Positions 21,586 to 30,862 of a stretch of 64,000 nt of DNA are shown one piece after another (within the stretch, counting starts at the first letter, position 1; each line of letters begins with the position of its first letter). This DNA is from Trichobilharzia regenti. Lineage: Eukaryota; Platyhelminthes; Trematoda; Strigeidida; Schistosomatidae. A program made the position numbers and the translations under genes. Where the stretch lies: the NCBI GenBank assembly GCA_944472135.2, contig OX235267.1, positions 34,627,312 through 34,691,311 of the forward strand. Direction: 5' to 3'. The notes beneath the pieces are model-generated. The model made no database searches. It saw only the letters and a list, made by a program, of their open reading frames with translations, and was not told where the DNA came from.

Positions 21586-21955
21586 AGTTACCTGGGTTCC
21601 AGTGGGAAGTCGTGACCAGTAGGGTGCAGCTGGTTGGGTGTGAGGACAAATACTCGCCGAAGTCATTGGCTAGCGGTCGCTCTATGTCGTGAATTGGCAG
21701 AAGTTAGAATTCATGCGCCGGCCATTGGATCGGGTCCCAGTGGCTTAATGGTATACGAGCTATCCTTGTAACCGGAAGGTCCTGGGTTCGAATCCCGGTG
21801 GGTGCGTACTGATGAAGAGTCCCAAACTAGGACGAAACAGCTGTCTAGTACTCCCTGGCAGGTTTTCCAATGGTTCTCTAACTAATGTCAGCTCATGATG
21901 AAATCCTGAAACCAATCAAATCCCTACAAACCAACACTTGAACACTTAACTGACT
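21586..21955 (+). mobile_element. SINE-II, right member of head-to-head pair
   Basis: Leader, A-box AGTGGCTTAATGG, B-box GGTTCGAATCC (21785-21795), hammerhead region 21806-21852, and tail ending in CAACACTTGAAC. The two copies form an inverted repeat of over 200 bases per arm, centred near 21585-21640. Confidence 0.85.
21806..21852 (+). ncRNA. Hammerhead-type region in SINE-II
   Basis: GTACTG, ATGAAGA, GTCCCAAACTAGGAC (a clean stem II), GAAAC, AGCTGTC, then TAGTAC. Stem II and stem III are intact; the core lacks C3 when stem I is paired fully. Confidence 0.5.
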
Positions 21956-22030
21956 ATTATTAGACACAATTATGGCGGAAAAAAAAAACTAACAGGGTAA
22001 TCAACAGGCATTTAAGCGTATACACAATGC

Positions 22031-22038
<8 letters not shown>

Positions 22039-22094
<56 letters not shown>
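22039..22094. repeat. (AT)n microsatellite
   Basis: Uninterrupted AT tract of about 56 bases. Confidence 0.95.
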
Positions 22095-22096
<2 letters not shown>

Positions 22097-22539
22097 TCAC
22101 TATATGACGAATAGAGAATATCTAAAGTAATGGCGTTGTGTTGACGCTGTTTAGTGATTACGCATATGTATGTATGTATTCACATAACTGTGAAGGTGTG
22201 CTAACTGTCAAACAGGATTAAAATGTAATCACGAGACAAAATACTTTTTTCTCTACATCAGAACAAATAAAAAAACGATGATGATTCCACTACAAATTGG
22301 TTGACTAACTAGCTAACTAACTAATTCCATTCAAAAACATCTACGAAAACAATAATGCCTGTCACAAGATCCACACTTCTTTTTAAATAAAGAATTTAAT
22401 CAAGTATGATGGTTAAGATGTATACGGTGGGCTGCAAACACTGGAAACCAATAGCGCATTCTACGTTCAGAGTACTGTGTTGCTTGAAGTGATTTTCGCC
22501 TAAAGATGACTCTATGAACCACTACTGGCTAGAGTTTTG

Positions 22540-23030
22540 TAGAGCATGACATTGTTAAAAATCAGCTACACAGAACAGATTCTTCAAGTAACAGGGTATG
22601 AGCCACACAAATTGTTTTGGCAGTTCATTTCTATTATTCCCCGGCTGATAACTGCTACCTTGTTGTCGTGGTGGTCGGACTTGAATACCGTAATGAACCA
22701 ACATGCTAAACTGACTGGGACTCTGTCCCTGCAGGTCCTACCATGTCAGGAAGGTTGTTTGGATAGTGATTAAACTAAAAGCAGTTACCATGGGGTACAT
22801 GGGCTCCAGTATCCAATCGGATCAAATGGCGTATGAACCCATATGGGTCACCGGTAAACATGGGAATGCAGCTACTGATGCTGCTCCGCTGTCTTGCGGA
22901 TTAGACTCCAAGTCAAAGGCTCGGGGAGTGGTCCCTTAATAAAAACCACCTGCTTCGGTCTGGGCGCCCGGGCAGCACCTCAGCCCTCACACAATGAATT
23001 GAATAAAGCAACAAACAATCAATGAAACTT
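22540..23030. other. GC-richer stretch before an RTE-3 tail
   Basis: Less AT-rich than its surroundings, with CTGGGCGCCCGGGCAGCACC near 22960-22980. It reads directly into the 3' tail at 23031. It may be the 5' leader of an internally deleted RTE-3 copy, but no second copy exists in the window to confirm this. Confidence 0.3.
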
Positions 23031-23266
23031 ATCGTGTTGCAATTTCCTTCTTTCTTCCCTTCCCGATGACAGTTAACGAGTACTGTTTGAACTTGTTAAG
23101 TATGACTGCTTTCCTTCTAGATGAAGTTCTTTATCCGTTCTCTACTTATATATATTTCTCTTCTTTCTTTCTTTTTTTGATCTATGTTGTTTTATCATTA
23201 TTGTGTGGCACATCCTTCTTGGTGCCATAATGTACCAAGTTTTTATGCGTTTAAATAAATAAATGA
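23031..23266 (+). mobile_element. RTE-3 LINE 3' tail
   Basis: From GTGTTGCAATTTCCTTC to TTTAAATAAATAAATGA this matches 34497-34730, the 3'UTR of the RTE-3 copy, with a few differences. No coding part is attached here. Confidence 0.8.
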
Positions 23267-23407
23267 TATTATTCAGCTATGCGTAGGTTTAAATTGTTGA
23301 AGTGAGATTCAAGTCCAGTAGCCCACTTAGACCAATGAACTGCAGCTTTAGCATGACATCGAAACAGCATAAATATAACAATAACAAATTTAATGCTATT
23401 ATGACGT

Positions 23408-23640
23408 ACGTGCGTCGGGGGCACAGCGGTTAAGACACTCGCCGATCATGCACATGGTCCGGGGTTCAGTCCCCGGCAACAGACTCACTCCTTTACCTCG
23501 CTAAGCCAGAAATAATGCTGGTAAAGAGGAATGGTTGGGCATGAGGCTAGCAACTCCATCCTGTAAAATTAAACACTGCTACAGAAACTTCAAGCCACTA
23601 GCTTGAGGCCCTATGTTCCACTGGGAACGTCAAGGAAAAA
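23408..23640 (+). mobile_element. SINE-IV, reference copy
   Basis: TGCGTCGGGGGCACAGCGG head, B-box-like GGGGTTCAGTCCC, CCTCGCTAAGCCAGAAATAA, CTATGTTCCACTGGGAACG and an A tail. The head is nearly the same as in SINE-III (10096 to 9901, minus), while the tail is the RTE-2 tail. Confidence 0.85.
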
Positions 23641-23849
23641 AATGACGTACAAATCATTTACATGACCTTCAGTTGACAAAAAAGTAACACCAAATCAGCG
23701 ATTGAATCCCACAAATCCATCGGCAAGCTGCCGTCAGCTAAATATCGTTTTTTTTCCAAATCTTGCCACAAGCCAACCTTTCGTCCTAGTTTAAATCATC
23801 ACTATTGCGCCTTTATGGCAAGACCTGTCCAACAAACCACAATTGTGAA

Positions 23850-24010
23850 GTGAATTGGTGGATGGTGACTAGCAGTGGAATTCCCGATGCGCATTTCATC
23901 CTATATGGGACTCGTCACCTGAATGTGACTTGCACAAGGAGCCAACATGTTAACACCTGAGGCTTAGCACTTCGATGCAATCAATCAACTGGAAATTCCA
24001 AGTTAAATTA
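23850..24010 (-). mobile_element. Sm-alpha-type SINE, internally deleted
   Basis: The minus strand shows CAGGTGACGAGTCCCATATA, GGATGAAAT and GAATTCCACTGCTAGTCACC, followed by a shortened tail. The core position before TGACGA is G instead of C. Confidence 0.65.
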
Positions 24011-24049
24011 ATTAATAACTGATACCCGGTGTACATGAGGTGGCTTTTA

Positions 24050-24332
24050 AGGTTTAAGTGGTCTAGTGGATAACGCTTTAGCGTTTGAAGCAATCAGTAC
24101 TGAGTTTGAGCCTCGGTGGGAACACAGCCACTCACTAGGGAATGGAGGCACATCCAGATGACGGGTTCCAAATAGAACGAAATATACATCCTGGATTCCA
24201 CTGCTAGTCACCATGCACCAATTTACTTCAAGTTGAATAATCAGACATCATCGAAGCAATAAGCACAAAGAGTAGACATGTCAACCTGAAGCAATCAAAC
24301 AATGGGAAAGTTCAAATTGAATTATTTTCTTA
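24050..24332 (+). mobile_element. Sm-alpha-type SINE, near full length
   Basis: tRNA-like head GTGGTCTAGTGGATAACGC, then GAGTTTGAGCCTC (B-box region), GGAGGCACATCCAGATGACGG with GTTCCAAATAGAAC stem, CGAAAT, CCTGGATTCCACTGC and the family tail. The core is CAGATGA instead of CTGATGA. Confidence 0.75.
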
Positions 24333-24337
24333 ATTAA

Positions 24338-24524
24338 TTTTTGATTACAGCTTGATTCCACACTGTATTTTTTGGTACAAGTATGGAATTTTCAGCATGT
24401 GATATCGGTAGCCCAAATTTTGCAGGCCGACCATAGATATCAGGTGTGTGTCGGCAGAGGATCGAACCCCGGACCATTTGCAAGGTCGGTGAGAGTCCTA
24501 ACCACTGTGCCACCGACGCACAGA
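24338..24524 (-). mobile_element. SINE-III
   Basis: Same unit as 9901-10096: tRNA-like head at the right, tail ending CAAGCTGTAATCAAAAAT at the left on the minus strand. It directly abuts the Sm-alpha-type copy. Confidence 0.85.
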
Positions 24525-24585
24525 TTGTCGAGCCAATAACAACAAAGTTGATAAATAAATCATGATAAATCATAAAATAACCTAC

Positions 24586-24687
24586 CCAAAATTAATATTT
24601 GAGGCATTCTCGTGATGACCAGGTGCACAGATATGATAAACTGTGAAGTGTTCAGTGATGACACGCATCTCAGGATTGTTGAATAAA
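24586..24687 (-). CDS. NDRG: NDRG-like gene, exon with the HFTVYHICAPG segment (102 nt)
   Basis: On the minus strand the acceptor CATCATTTCTTAG precedes an exon reading 1 + 33 codons + 2 bases and the donor is GG followed by GTAGGT. The peptide FNNPEMRVITEHFTVYHI then CAPGHHENASNINF lines up with the conserved NDRG segment (human NDRG3 has FNFEDMQEITQHFAVCHVDAPG). NDRG proteins have an alpha/beta-hydrolase fold without a working catalytic triad and act in differentiation and stress responses in other animals. The phase going out (two bases) fits the exon at 15986-16129. The phase coming in (one base) does not fit the exon at 35355-35457, which ends with one base, so a small exon between them is implied. 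Confidence 0.85.
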
Positions 24688-24844
24688 CTAAGAAATGATG
24701 TATCTATATATTAAAGTGTAAAAACAAAATGAACACAAAATTTATAAACAAAACATGAATGAAGTGAAAATTTATGTTACTAACTTCCATTTTTAAACTT
24801 ACATTAAGTTTATGTAAATCCCAGTTGGTAAGGAAAAATAACTT

Positions 24845-25217
24845 TTACAGACCGAGATAGTCGCCTCTAACCGCAGGTGTTTGTATCCTGTCTCCCGTGT
24901 TGAGTGGTAGTATTGAGATTAGGTGTAGAGGGTAGGGTAAGGAGGGAAAGTTAATCGATTGGGTTGTTAAGTTGTACCGAGTGAAATGGCTAGGACAGGT
25001 GTTACGCATGGCAAGCCACAATCCTTGTCGTCGAGTAAGGTTAGCCGACATAGGATTCGCTTGGAAAGGAGTTAACAGTGGTTAAGCCAAACCATAGACA
25101 TCAATATATCAAGTCTTTAACTGTTGGTTTGAGTCAAGTGGGATGGTGCAGATTGGCTGACTGGGGTCCTCGAGACACTCAGGTCTGCTCTATGAAGTAC
25201 GGTAAGCTGAACTGGCA
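24845..25217 (+). mobile_element. RTE-type LINE C-terminal/3' fragment
   Basis: Aligns with the C-terminal coding part of the neighbouring RTE copy (blocks equivalent to RLRWLGHVLRMPSH and VGRCRLPGWGPRD) but is more diverged and frame-broken. It stops just where the next RTE copy begins, so the two are joined head to tail. Confidence 0.75.
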
Positions 25218-26838
25218 ATACTATTAATGTCTGGTCACCTCGAAACGGGTTGGTGTAAGTCACTGATTATCCCCATATACAAGAAGGGAGACAAGTCTTC
25301 CTGTGATAATCACAGAGGGATTAGCTTGACTAATATAGTATCTAAAGTCTTAGGCTCAATAATCATGCGTAGACTGAGTGGTGCTCGGGAAGCACAAACA
25401 CGAGAGAGCCAGGCAGGCTTTAGACCAGGAAGAGGGTGTATTGATCATATCTTCACCCTCCGACAGATTCTAGAACATAGGAATTCCTACCGGCGTCCAA
25501 CAGTCATTATATTTCTTGACCTAAAGGCAGCATTCGACTCTGTCGATCGGGAAGTTCTCTGGAGATGCTTGGCTGTAAAGGGAATTCCAAGAAAATATAT
25601 TGCACTGATTAAGGCACTCTACTCGTACTCATACAGCCAGGTGAGGGCTTACGGCGAGCTGTCATCTGAACTGATGACGACCAGTGGTGTCCGTCAAGGA
25701 TGCCCATTATCTCCTTTTCTATTCAACTTCATCATAGATGTGTTAATGGACTTAACCCTAAGTGACTTCAGCGATTCAGGGATTGACTTGCTACCGGGGA
25801 ATAATCTCGTTGACTTGGAATATGCAGACGATATAGTCCTTCTAGGCGAAGACGCTGACGAAATGCAGAGTCTTCTAAACACCTTGAACAGCAATCTACG
25901 AATGTTTGGCATGCGATTCGCTCCCGCCAAATGCAAGATGATGTTACAGGACTGGACTACATCGACGCCTAGTTTAAAAATAGGAAGTGAAGTGGTAGAG
26001 CACGTTGACCGCTTCACTTATTTGGGAAGTACCATCAGCCCCAACGGGTTGATCTCTGACGAAATCTCAGCACGAATACAAGGGGCTCGTTTCGCATTTG
26101 TTAGTTTACGCCGACTCTGGCGTAGACGAGATGTTCGACTATCGACCAAAGGGCGGGTGTACTGCTCATCAGTCCGCTCCGTCCTCCTTTATGGTTGTGA
26201 GACCTGGCCACTGAGAGTGGAAGACATGAAAAGACTAGCTGCCTTTGATCATAGGTGCCTGCGTTCTATTTCCCGTGTAAAGTGGCATAATAAGGTGAGC
26301 AACATGGAGGTTAGGCGCAGAGTTCTAGGTAAACAGGGGAAATCAATCGACGAAGTCGTGAAGCTACAAAGACTGAGATGGTTAGGACATGTGTTACGTA
26401 TGCCAAGCCATCGCCTCCCTCGACGAGCTATGTTAGCGGATATAGGGTCAGGCTGGAAAAAAGCTAGCGGCGGTCAAACAAAAACTTGGCATCAGTCAAT
26501 GAAATCCACAACAGTTGGTCTAAGCCACGTAGGAAGGTGTAGACTTCCAGGCTGGGGTCCTCGGGACGGTAAAAATCTATGGTTGGAAACAATTGGTGAC
26601 ATGGCTCAAAATCGTTCTCAGTGGCGCAGATGCATCCACTCCTTGTGACTTATGATCTTCAATGAAACTGTTTTGTATTTCTTTATTACTCCTTTGTCTC
26701 ACACCTCTGCTCACTGTTTCTATTATGCTTTTCTTGTACTTTCTTCTCTTGCTTCGCGTGCTACACGGAATGTGGCGACTTGAACTTCCGCACATTTGTG
26801 CAAAGTTCTATGTCGAAAACAGACAGACAGACAGACCT
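25218..26838 (+). mobile_element. RTE-type LINE, 5'-truncated (best copy)
   Basis: Carries the RT frame 25227-26648, a short 3'UTR and an ACAG tail at 26820-26838. It is the source match for the fragments at 8077-8760, 10313-11083, 24845-25217 and 33592-35113. The family resembles schistosome RTE elements such as SR2. Confidence 0.85.
25227..26648 (+). CDS. RTE-type reverse transcriptase, 473 codons
   Basis: The frame starts at the RT domain (SLIIPIYKKGDKSSCDNHRG), followed by RESQAGFRPGRGCIDHI, IIFLDLKAAFDSVDREV, GVRQGCPLSPFLFNF (near residue 154) and the catalytic YADD (near 198). It continues with FTYLGSTISPNG, LLYGCETW, HRCLRSI, LRWLGHVLRMP and LPGWGPRD, the C-terminal signature of RTE-clade LINEs. 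The apurinic-like endonuclease expected upstream is missing. The ATG used is inside the truncated frame and is probably not a native start. The frame is uninterrupted through the RT, suggesting recent insertion. In life this enzyme would prime cDNA at a nick in the target DNA. Confidence 0.9.
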   Translation: MSGHLETGWCKSLIIPIYKKGDKSSCDNHRGISLTNIVSKVLGSIIMRRLSGAREAQTRESQAGFRPGRGCIDHIFTLRQILEHRNSYRRPTVIIFLDLKAAFDSVDREVLWRCLAVKGIPRKYIALIKALYSYSYSQVRAYGELSSELMTTSGVRQGCPLSPFLFNFIIDVLMDLTLSDFSDSGIDLLPGNNLVDLEYADDIVLLGEDADEMQSLLNTLNSNLRMFGMRFAPAKCKMMLQDWTTSTPSLKIGSEVVEHVDRFTYLGSTISPNGLISDEISARIQGARFAFVSLRRLWRRRDVRLSTKGRVYCSSVRSVLLYGCETWPLRVEDMKRLAAFDHRCLRSISRVKWHNKVSNMEVRRRVLGKQGKSIDEVVKLQRLRWLGHVLRMPSHRLPRRAMLADIGSGWKKASGGQTKTWHQSMKSTTVGLSHVGRCRLPGWGPRDGKNLWLETIGDMAQNRSQWRRCIHSL

Positions 26839-27455
26839 CGAAACGGTACTTTTGAAGCTGCTGGATTCCAGTTTTCAGTGCAGACTCTGTGGACAATAGT
26901 AGAGATCCTCATTATTCATCACATGATGATCTGAATATGCCTCTATAGCTGATCCTAGTCGATAATTTTCAGTACTCATGTGTTATATCATGTAAATAAT
27001 TCACGCATTATAACTGATATAAACAAATATCACAAAAGTCATTATCACCATGATCACGTGAGTAAAGTAAATTTAATGAATAACACTCATTCAAATTACA
27101 CACCTATCAACAAAAGTATAAAACTCAAAATCCAGAACGTGCTGTCAATGAAATGCTAACATTTTATACGAAAAATAAAATTCCAAAATGTACCCTAACG
27201 CATAGCACTGATGAATGTGTTCCATTAACCTACCTAAGTGACAGCAATCAACATGTGATCCATAAATTACAAACATAAAACTATCTATGCAAAGGTGATC
27301 TTGTCAGCAACATTCAAAAATATGCATTACGCTCAGATACTAGTTTCACTGGCAGCTTGAAATATTTTTTTGATGTTTCGCGTTTCAAATGGAAAACAGA
27401 CCTTCAGGCTTTCCAAAGTTTCAGTGAAGAAGATGTATTTTTTTCATAGGTTAGG
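26839..27455. other. Intron-like spacer
   Basis: No repeat or exon recognised. Confidence 0.4.
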
Positions 27456-28205
27456 TTAAGGTTGATCGTGTCGAACCCAACTTTCCTACTTTTAAAATTA
27501 GTTGTGTTCTCTGAACTGGTTGATTTAATTGCGAAGCCTTCGTCGTCCATCTTCTAGAGAACATCTTCAGAGTAGGTTTTAGTACAAAATGAACTTATTC
27601 TCCACGATTGATGACATAATTGTATCTCGCAGCAACCATTGTAGTGACTAGTTGCTTGTTAATTTATATCTCTATTGAACAGTTTTATATTGACTTGGAA
27701 TTTGAATTTTCGTGTCATGTGATTGATCAAAACTGCTAGGGAATTTCTAGAAGCCTGGTAGTCAAGTGAATTAGCAATTAACAAACACGGTACTTGAGAC
27801 CAAATTTACCAGCTAATAAAAAGTAAATCACATGATAAGAAAATTCGAATTCCAAGTCAATATAATAAAAATGATCAATAGAGACGTAAATTAACAAGTA
27901 ACAAGTCACGACAATGGTTGCCAGGAGATAAAATTATATCATCACTTATGGAGAATTCGAATAACTTTGAATACTTTGAGAAAGCTATTAGCATTAAATA
28001 GCGAAACGTCAGTAAAAACAATCTCGTTTTGTTTTTTCATTCATTGGGAAATACAAAAAAACCTCTATTATAATGAATAACTTTATTTTATACTAAAATC
28101 TGCACTGAAGATGTCTAGAAGGTGGACGACGAAAGCTTTTGCAATTAAATCAGCCAGCTTAGAGAACACACCTGATTCAATATCGTCCACCTGAGCTACA
28201 AATCT
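27456..28205. repeat. Palindrome of PLE-like ends
   Basis: The left arm (27456-27750) and right arm (27822-28205) are diverged reverse complements (for example GACTTGGAATTTGAATTTTC near 27692 against GAAAATTCGAATTCCAAGTC near 27839). The right arm contains an extra block with a six-pair hairpin (27984-28002) directly followed by GAAACGTC (28003-28010), and a second hammerhead-like pair CTGAAGA (28105-28111) and GAAAGC (28131-28136). Confidence 0.6.
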
Positions 28206-28529
28206 CCTCTATTATTTCCCACTTTTCCAAGCTTGTAATTTGTCAGCAAAACTAGGCGAAGTACGTTGTTCAGAAATACAGTACGGAACTTCCGAGAGGT
28301 TGGTGGTCATTGAAGCTCTTAACCACCAACACACACACAGACACATATGGACAGATTGAAATAAACAGTTACTTAGAAGTCCTTGTAGCCAATGAGAACA
28401 AAGAGGAATGTAACCGATGACATGAAGACAACAATGAAAATGGAAATCATTCCACTATTCATTGGCATAAACTAGTAGTATAACTGCAAAGGAAACAACT
28501 GTTCAATCGACGAGGTTGCTTATTATCAC
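28206..28529. other. Spacer, nothing recognised
   Basis: Short (AC)n run near 28327-28344; no exon seen. Confidence 0.4.
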
Positions 28530-29510
28530 CCACGATGATATTCCTAATTGTGGTGGACTGGATTATGCATCAGACAGTGGGAAACGAGAAGACAGGGATA
28601 TCCTGGACGGACCGACATGAAGAACCTAGAAGACCTGGATTTCGCGCGTGGATGATTTATGTTTGATGTCACACAAAATCGAAGACTTACAAGCAAGCGA
28701 AAACCGACAAACTGGTCGAAGACGCAGCCGGCGAAGACAGGACTCCAGTTGAACATAGACAAGACGGAGGTTATGAAAATAACCAACCAACCAACAACAA
28801 CAACAGCAGCAGCAACATCCAGCGCCAATCACCATCAACGGGAGGGATTTGAAAGAGATTACTTCATTCACTTATTTAGGGAGCATTGTCTCAACTACAG
28901 GAAGTCGGAACGGACGAGGATGTCAAATCGAGCGAGAATCGGGAAGGCGAGAAATACATTCATCAACCTGAAACCAATCTGGAAATCTTCGTCACTCAGC
29001 TCCAACAACAAAATTCGGTAGGATTTTCAATACAAACGTCAATTCAGTTCTTCTTTCTATACGGATCAGAAACTTGGCGGACGGATCACAAAGAATATTT
29101 CCAACAGCCTGTTGCAGACCTTTATCAACCAACAACTGTCTTCGCTGGCTCTATACTGAAGATCAAATGGCCGGAAAGAATCATTAACAAGGAATTATGG
29201 GAACAAACAAAGCAAGAACCAATCGCCGCCCAACAAATATGCAGAAAGTGGAGATGGATCGGACACTCGCTGAGGAGACCACTGGGTGACATCGCGCGCG
29301 CGTCAGGCCATCGCTCGAGTGGAACCAGGCCGAAAGAGAAGCGGAGAGTAGGACGTCAGTGTAAGGGTGACATAGAGGAGATCGTGTGAAGAGGAGTTGA
29401 AACAGTATGGACTAACATGGATGGATGCAGGTGAAAAGTACAGCAGAAGACAGAAGCAAGTGGAGACGTGCAGTTGAAGCCCTATGTTCCACTAGGAACC
29501 CAAGGAAACA
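28530..29510 (+). mobile_element. RTE-2 LINE, C-terminal half, frame-broken
   Basis: Translated pieces in shifting frames give FLIVVDWIMHQ, GLQLNIDKTEVMKI, RIGKARNTFINLKPIWKSSS, LYGSETWRTDHK, ILKIKWPERIINKELWEQT and CRKWRWIGHSLRRPLGDIAR, the thumb and C-terminal signature of craniofacial-development-protein-2-like RTE elements. The catalytic YADD region is damaged (DLDFARG). The 3' end GAAGCCCTATGTTCCACTAG and a TAATA-type tail match the SINE-IV tail. Frameshifts occur near 28680, 28880 and 29020. Confidence 0.8.
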
Positions 29511-30052
29511 ATGATAATATTATAATAATAAGACTTTTAATGAAATATAGAATTTAGGAAGAATAAAATGCTGGAATAAAGAGCATACAACACATGGTGT
29601 ATGTATAATTTTTACCACTTGACCAAGAATATACAATAATAATATATGTGATTGAAGGTGATAAAGTCAATAAAATAAAATGCAGTAATGTAATAATCTA
29701 TCGGATTAATGACAGTTCACCGATTACTACACCACTGTTACTACTACTAATGGATATTTAAAAGTTTAACAATGACGGAAACAAATAAACAAAGTGTATC
29801 AACGTGTAAGTGAACTTTAAAACCTCGATTTTATCCAGAATATATTTATTTATGCTATGCTTTATACAGGTTGAATTTTAGGACATAATAATGATAGTAA
29901 AATGATAAATACAAAATTTATTCATTGTGAAATTCTTTCATAATATGCATGAAGTTACGAAAAGATTGTAGACTCTCCTACAGGGTCATGTAGAATATGC
30001 AGTGAAATATAACTGAGCGTAAAGGTTAAAACATACATTATTATTATTTTTG
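29511..30052. other. AT-rich spacer
   Basis: No exon or repeat recognised. Confidence 0.4.
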
Positions 30053-30345
30053 GAGTTAGACCACGGATTGATATCAGTCAGAGAACCATTGAAAGCCATG
30101 GAGTGCTGGACAGCTGTTTTATCCTAGTTTGGGAATCATCGGTAGTAAGCAACTACTGCGTTTCGAGAACCTAGGACCTTCCGGTTACAGGGCAAGCTGG
30201 CTCGTATGCCATTCAGCCACTGGGACCTGATTCAATGGTCTATGAACTCTAACTTCTACCAACTCATAATTTTTAGCGTGACCTGATATCAATCCGTGGT
30301 TTAACTCGAAAACCAAGTCAAATCCTTACAAATCAACTGTCTCTT
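30053..30345. mobile_element. SINE-II with inverted body and short terminal inverted repeat
   Basis: Positions 30053-30283 are a minus-strand SINE-II; 30284-30345 are the plus-strand tail. The block ACCACGGATTGATATCAG at the left returns as CTGATATCAATCCGTGGT at the right, so about 25 bases are present in both orientations at the two ends. This looks like 5' inversion with a short overlap. The hammerhead core on the minus strand reads CCGATGA and the GAAA box is AAAA. Confidence 0.7.
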
Positions 30346-30365
30346 GCCTTCTACCGTTAATAATA

Positions 30366-30600
30366 ATTTTTCCTTGACGTTCCCAGTGGAACATAGGGCC
30401 TCACGCTAGTGGCTTGAAGTTTCTGTAGCAGTGTTTAATTTTACAGGATGGAGTTGCTAGCCTCATGCCCAACCATTCCTCTTTACCAGCATTATTTCTG
30501 GCTTAGCGAGGTAAAGGAGTGAGTCTGTGGCTGGGGATTGAACCCCAGACCATGTGCATGATCGGCGAGGGTCTTAACCGCTGTGCCCCCGACGCACAAC
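30366..30600 (-). mobile_element. SINE-IV
   Basis: Close match to 6872-7100, with tail at the left (TTCCTTGACGTTCCCAGTGG on the plus strand) and tRNA-like head at the right. Confidence 0.85.
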
Positions 30601-30621
30601 AAATCAACTATTGATTATTAT

Positions 30622-30862
30622 TTGTTTTATTTTGCACTCCGAGTGGAACATAGAGCTTCAAGCATGAGTCTTGAAGTTTCAGTAGCAGTGGTGGTGTTCC
30701 TTCTTTTACTGGGTGTGGTTGCTACCCTCACTCTCAACCCTCCCCTCTTTACTGGCCTTACTTCCGGTTAAGCAAGGTTTAAGAGCGCGTCCGCAGCGAA
30801 TCGAATCCCGGACGAAGTTGGTGTTTGACGAGCATTCTACCAGTTAACCACCGATTCACAAA
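30622..30862 (-). mobile_element. SINE-IV, older subfamily
   Basis: Same order of blocks as its neighbour but with the longer body seen at 15600 (GGTTGAGAGTGAGGGTAGC on the minus strand) and a diverged head. It is placed in tandem beside the 30366 copy. Confidence 0.7.
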
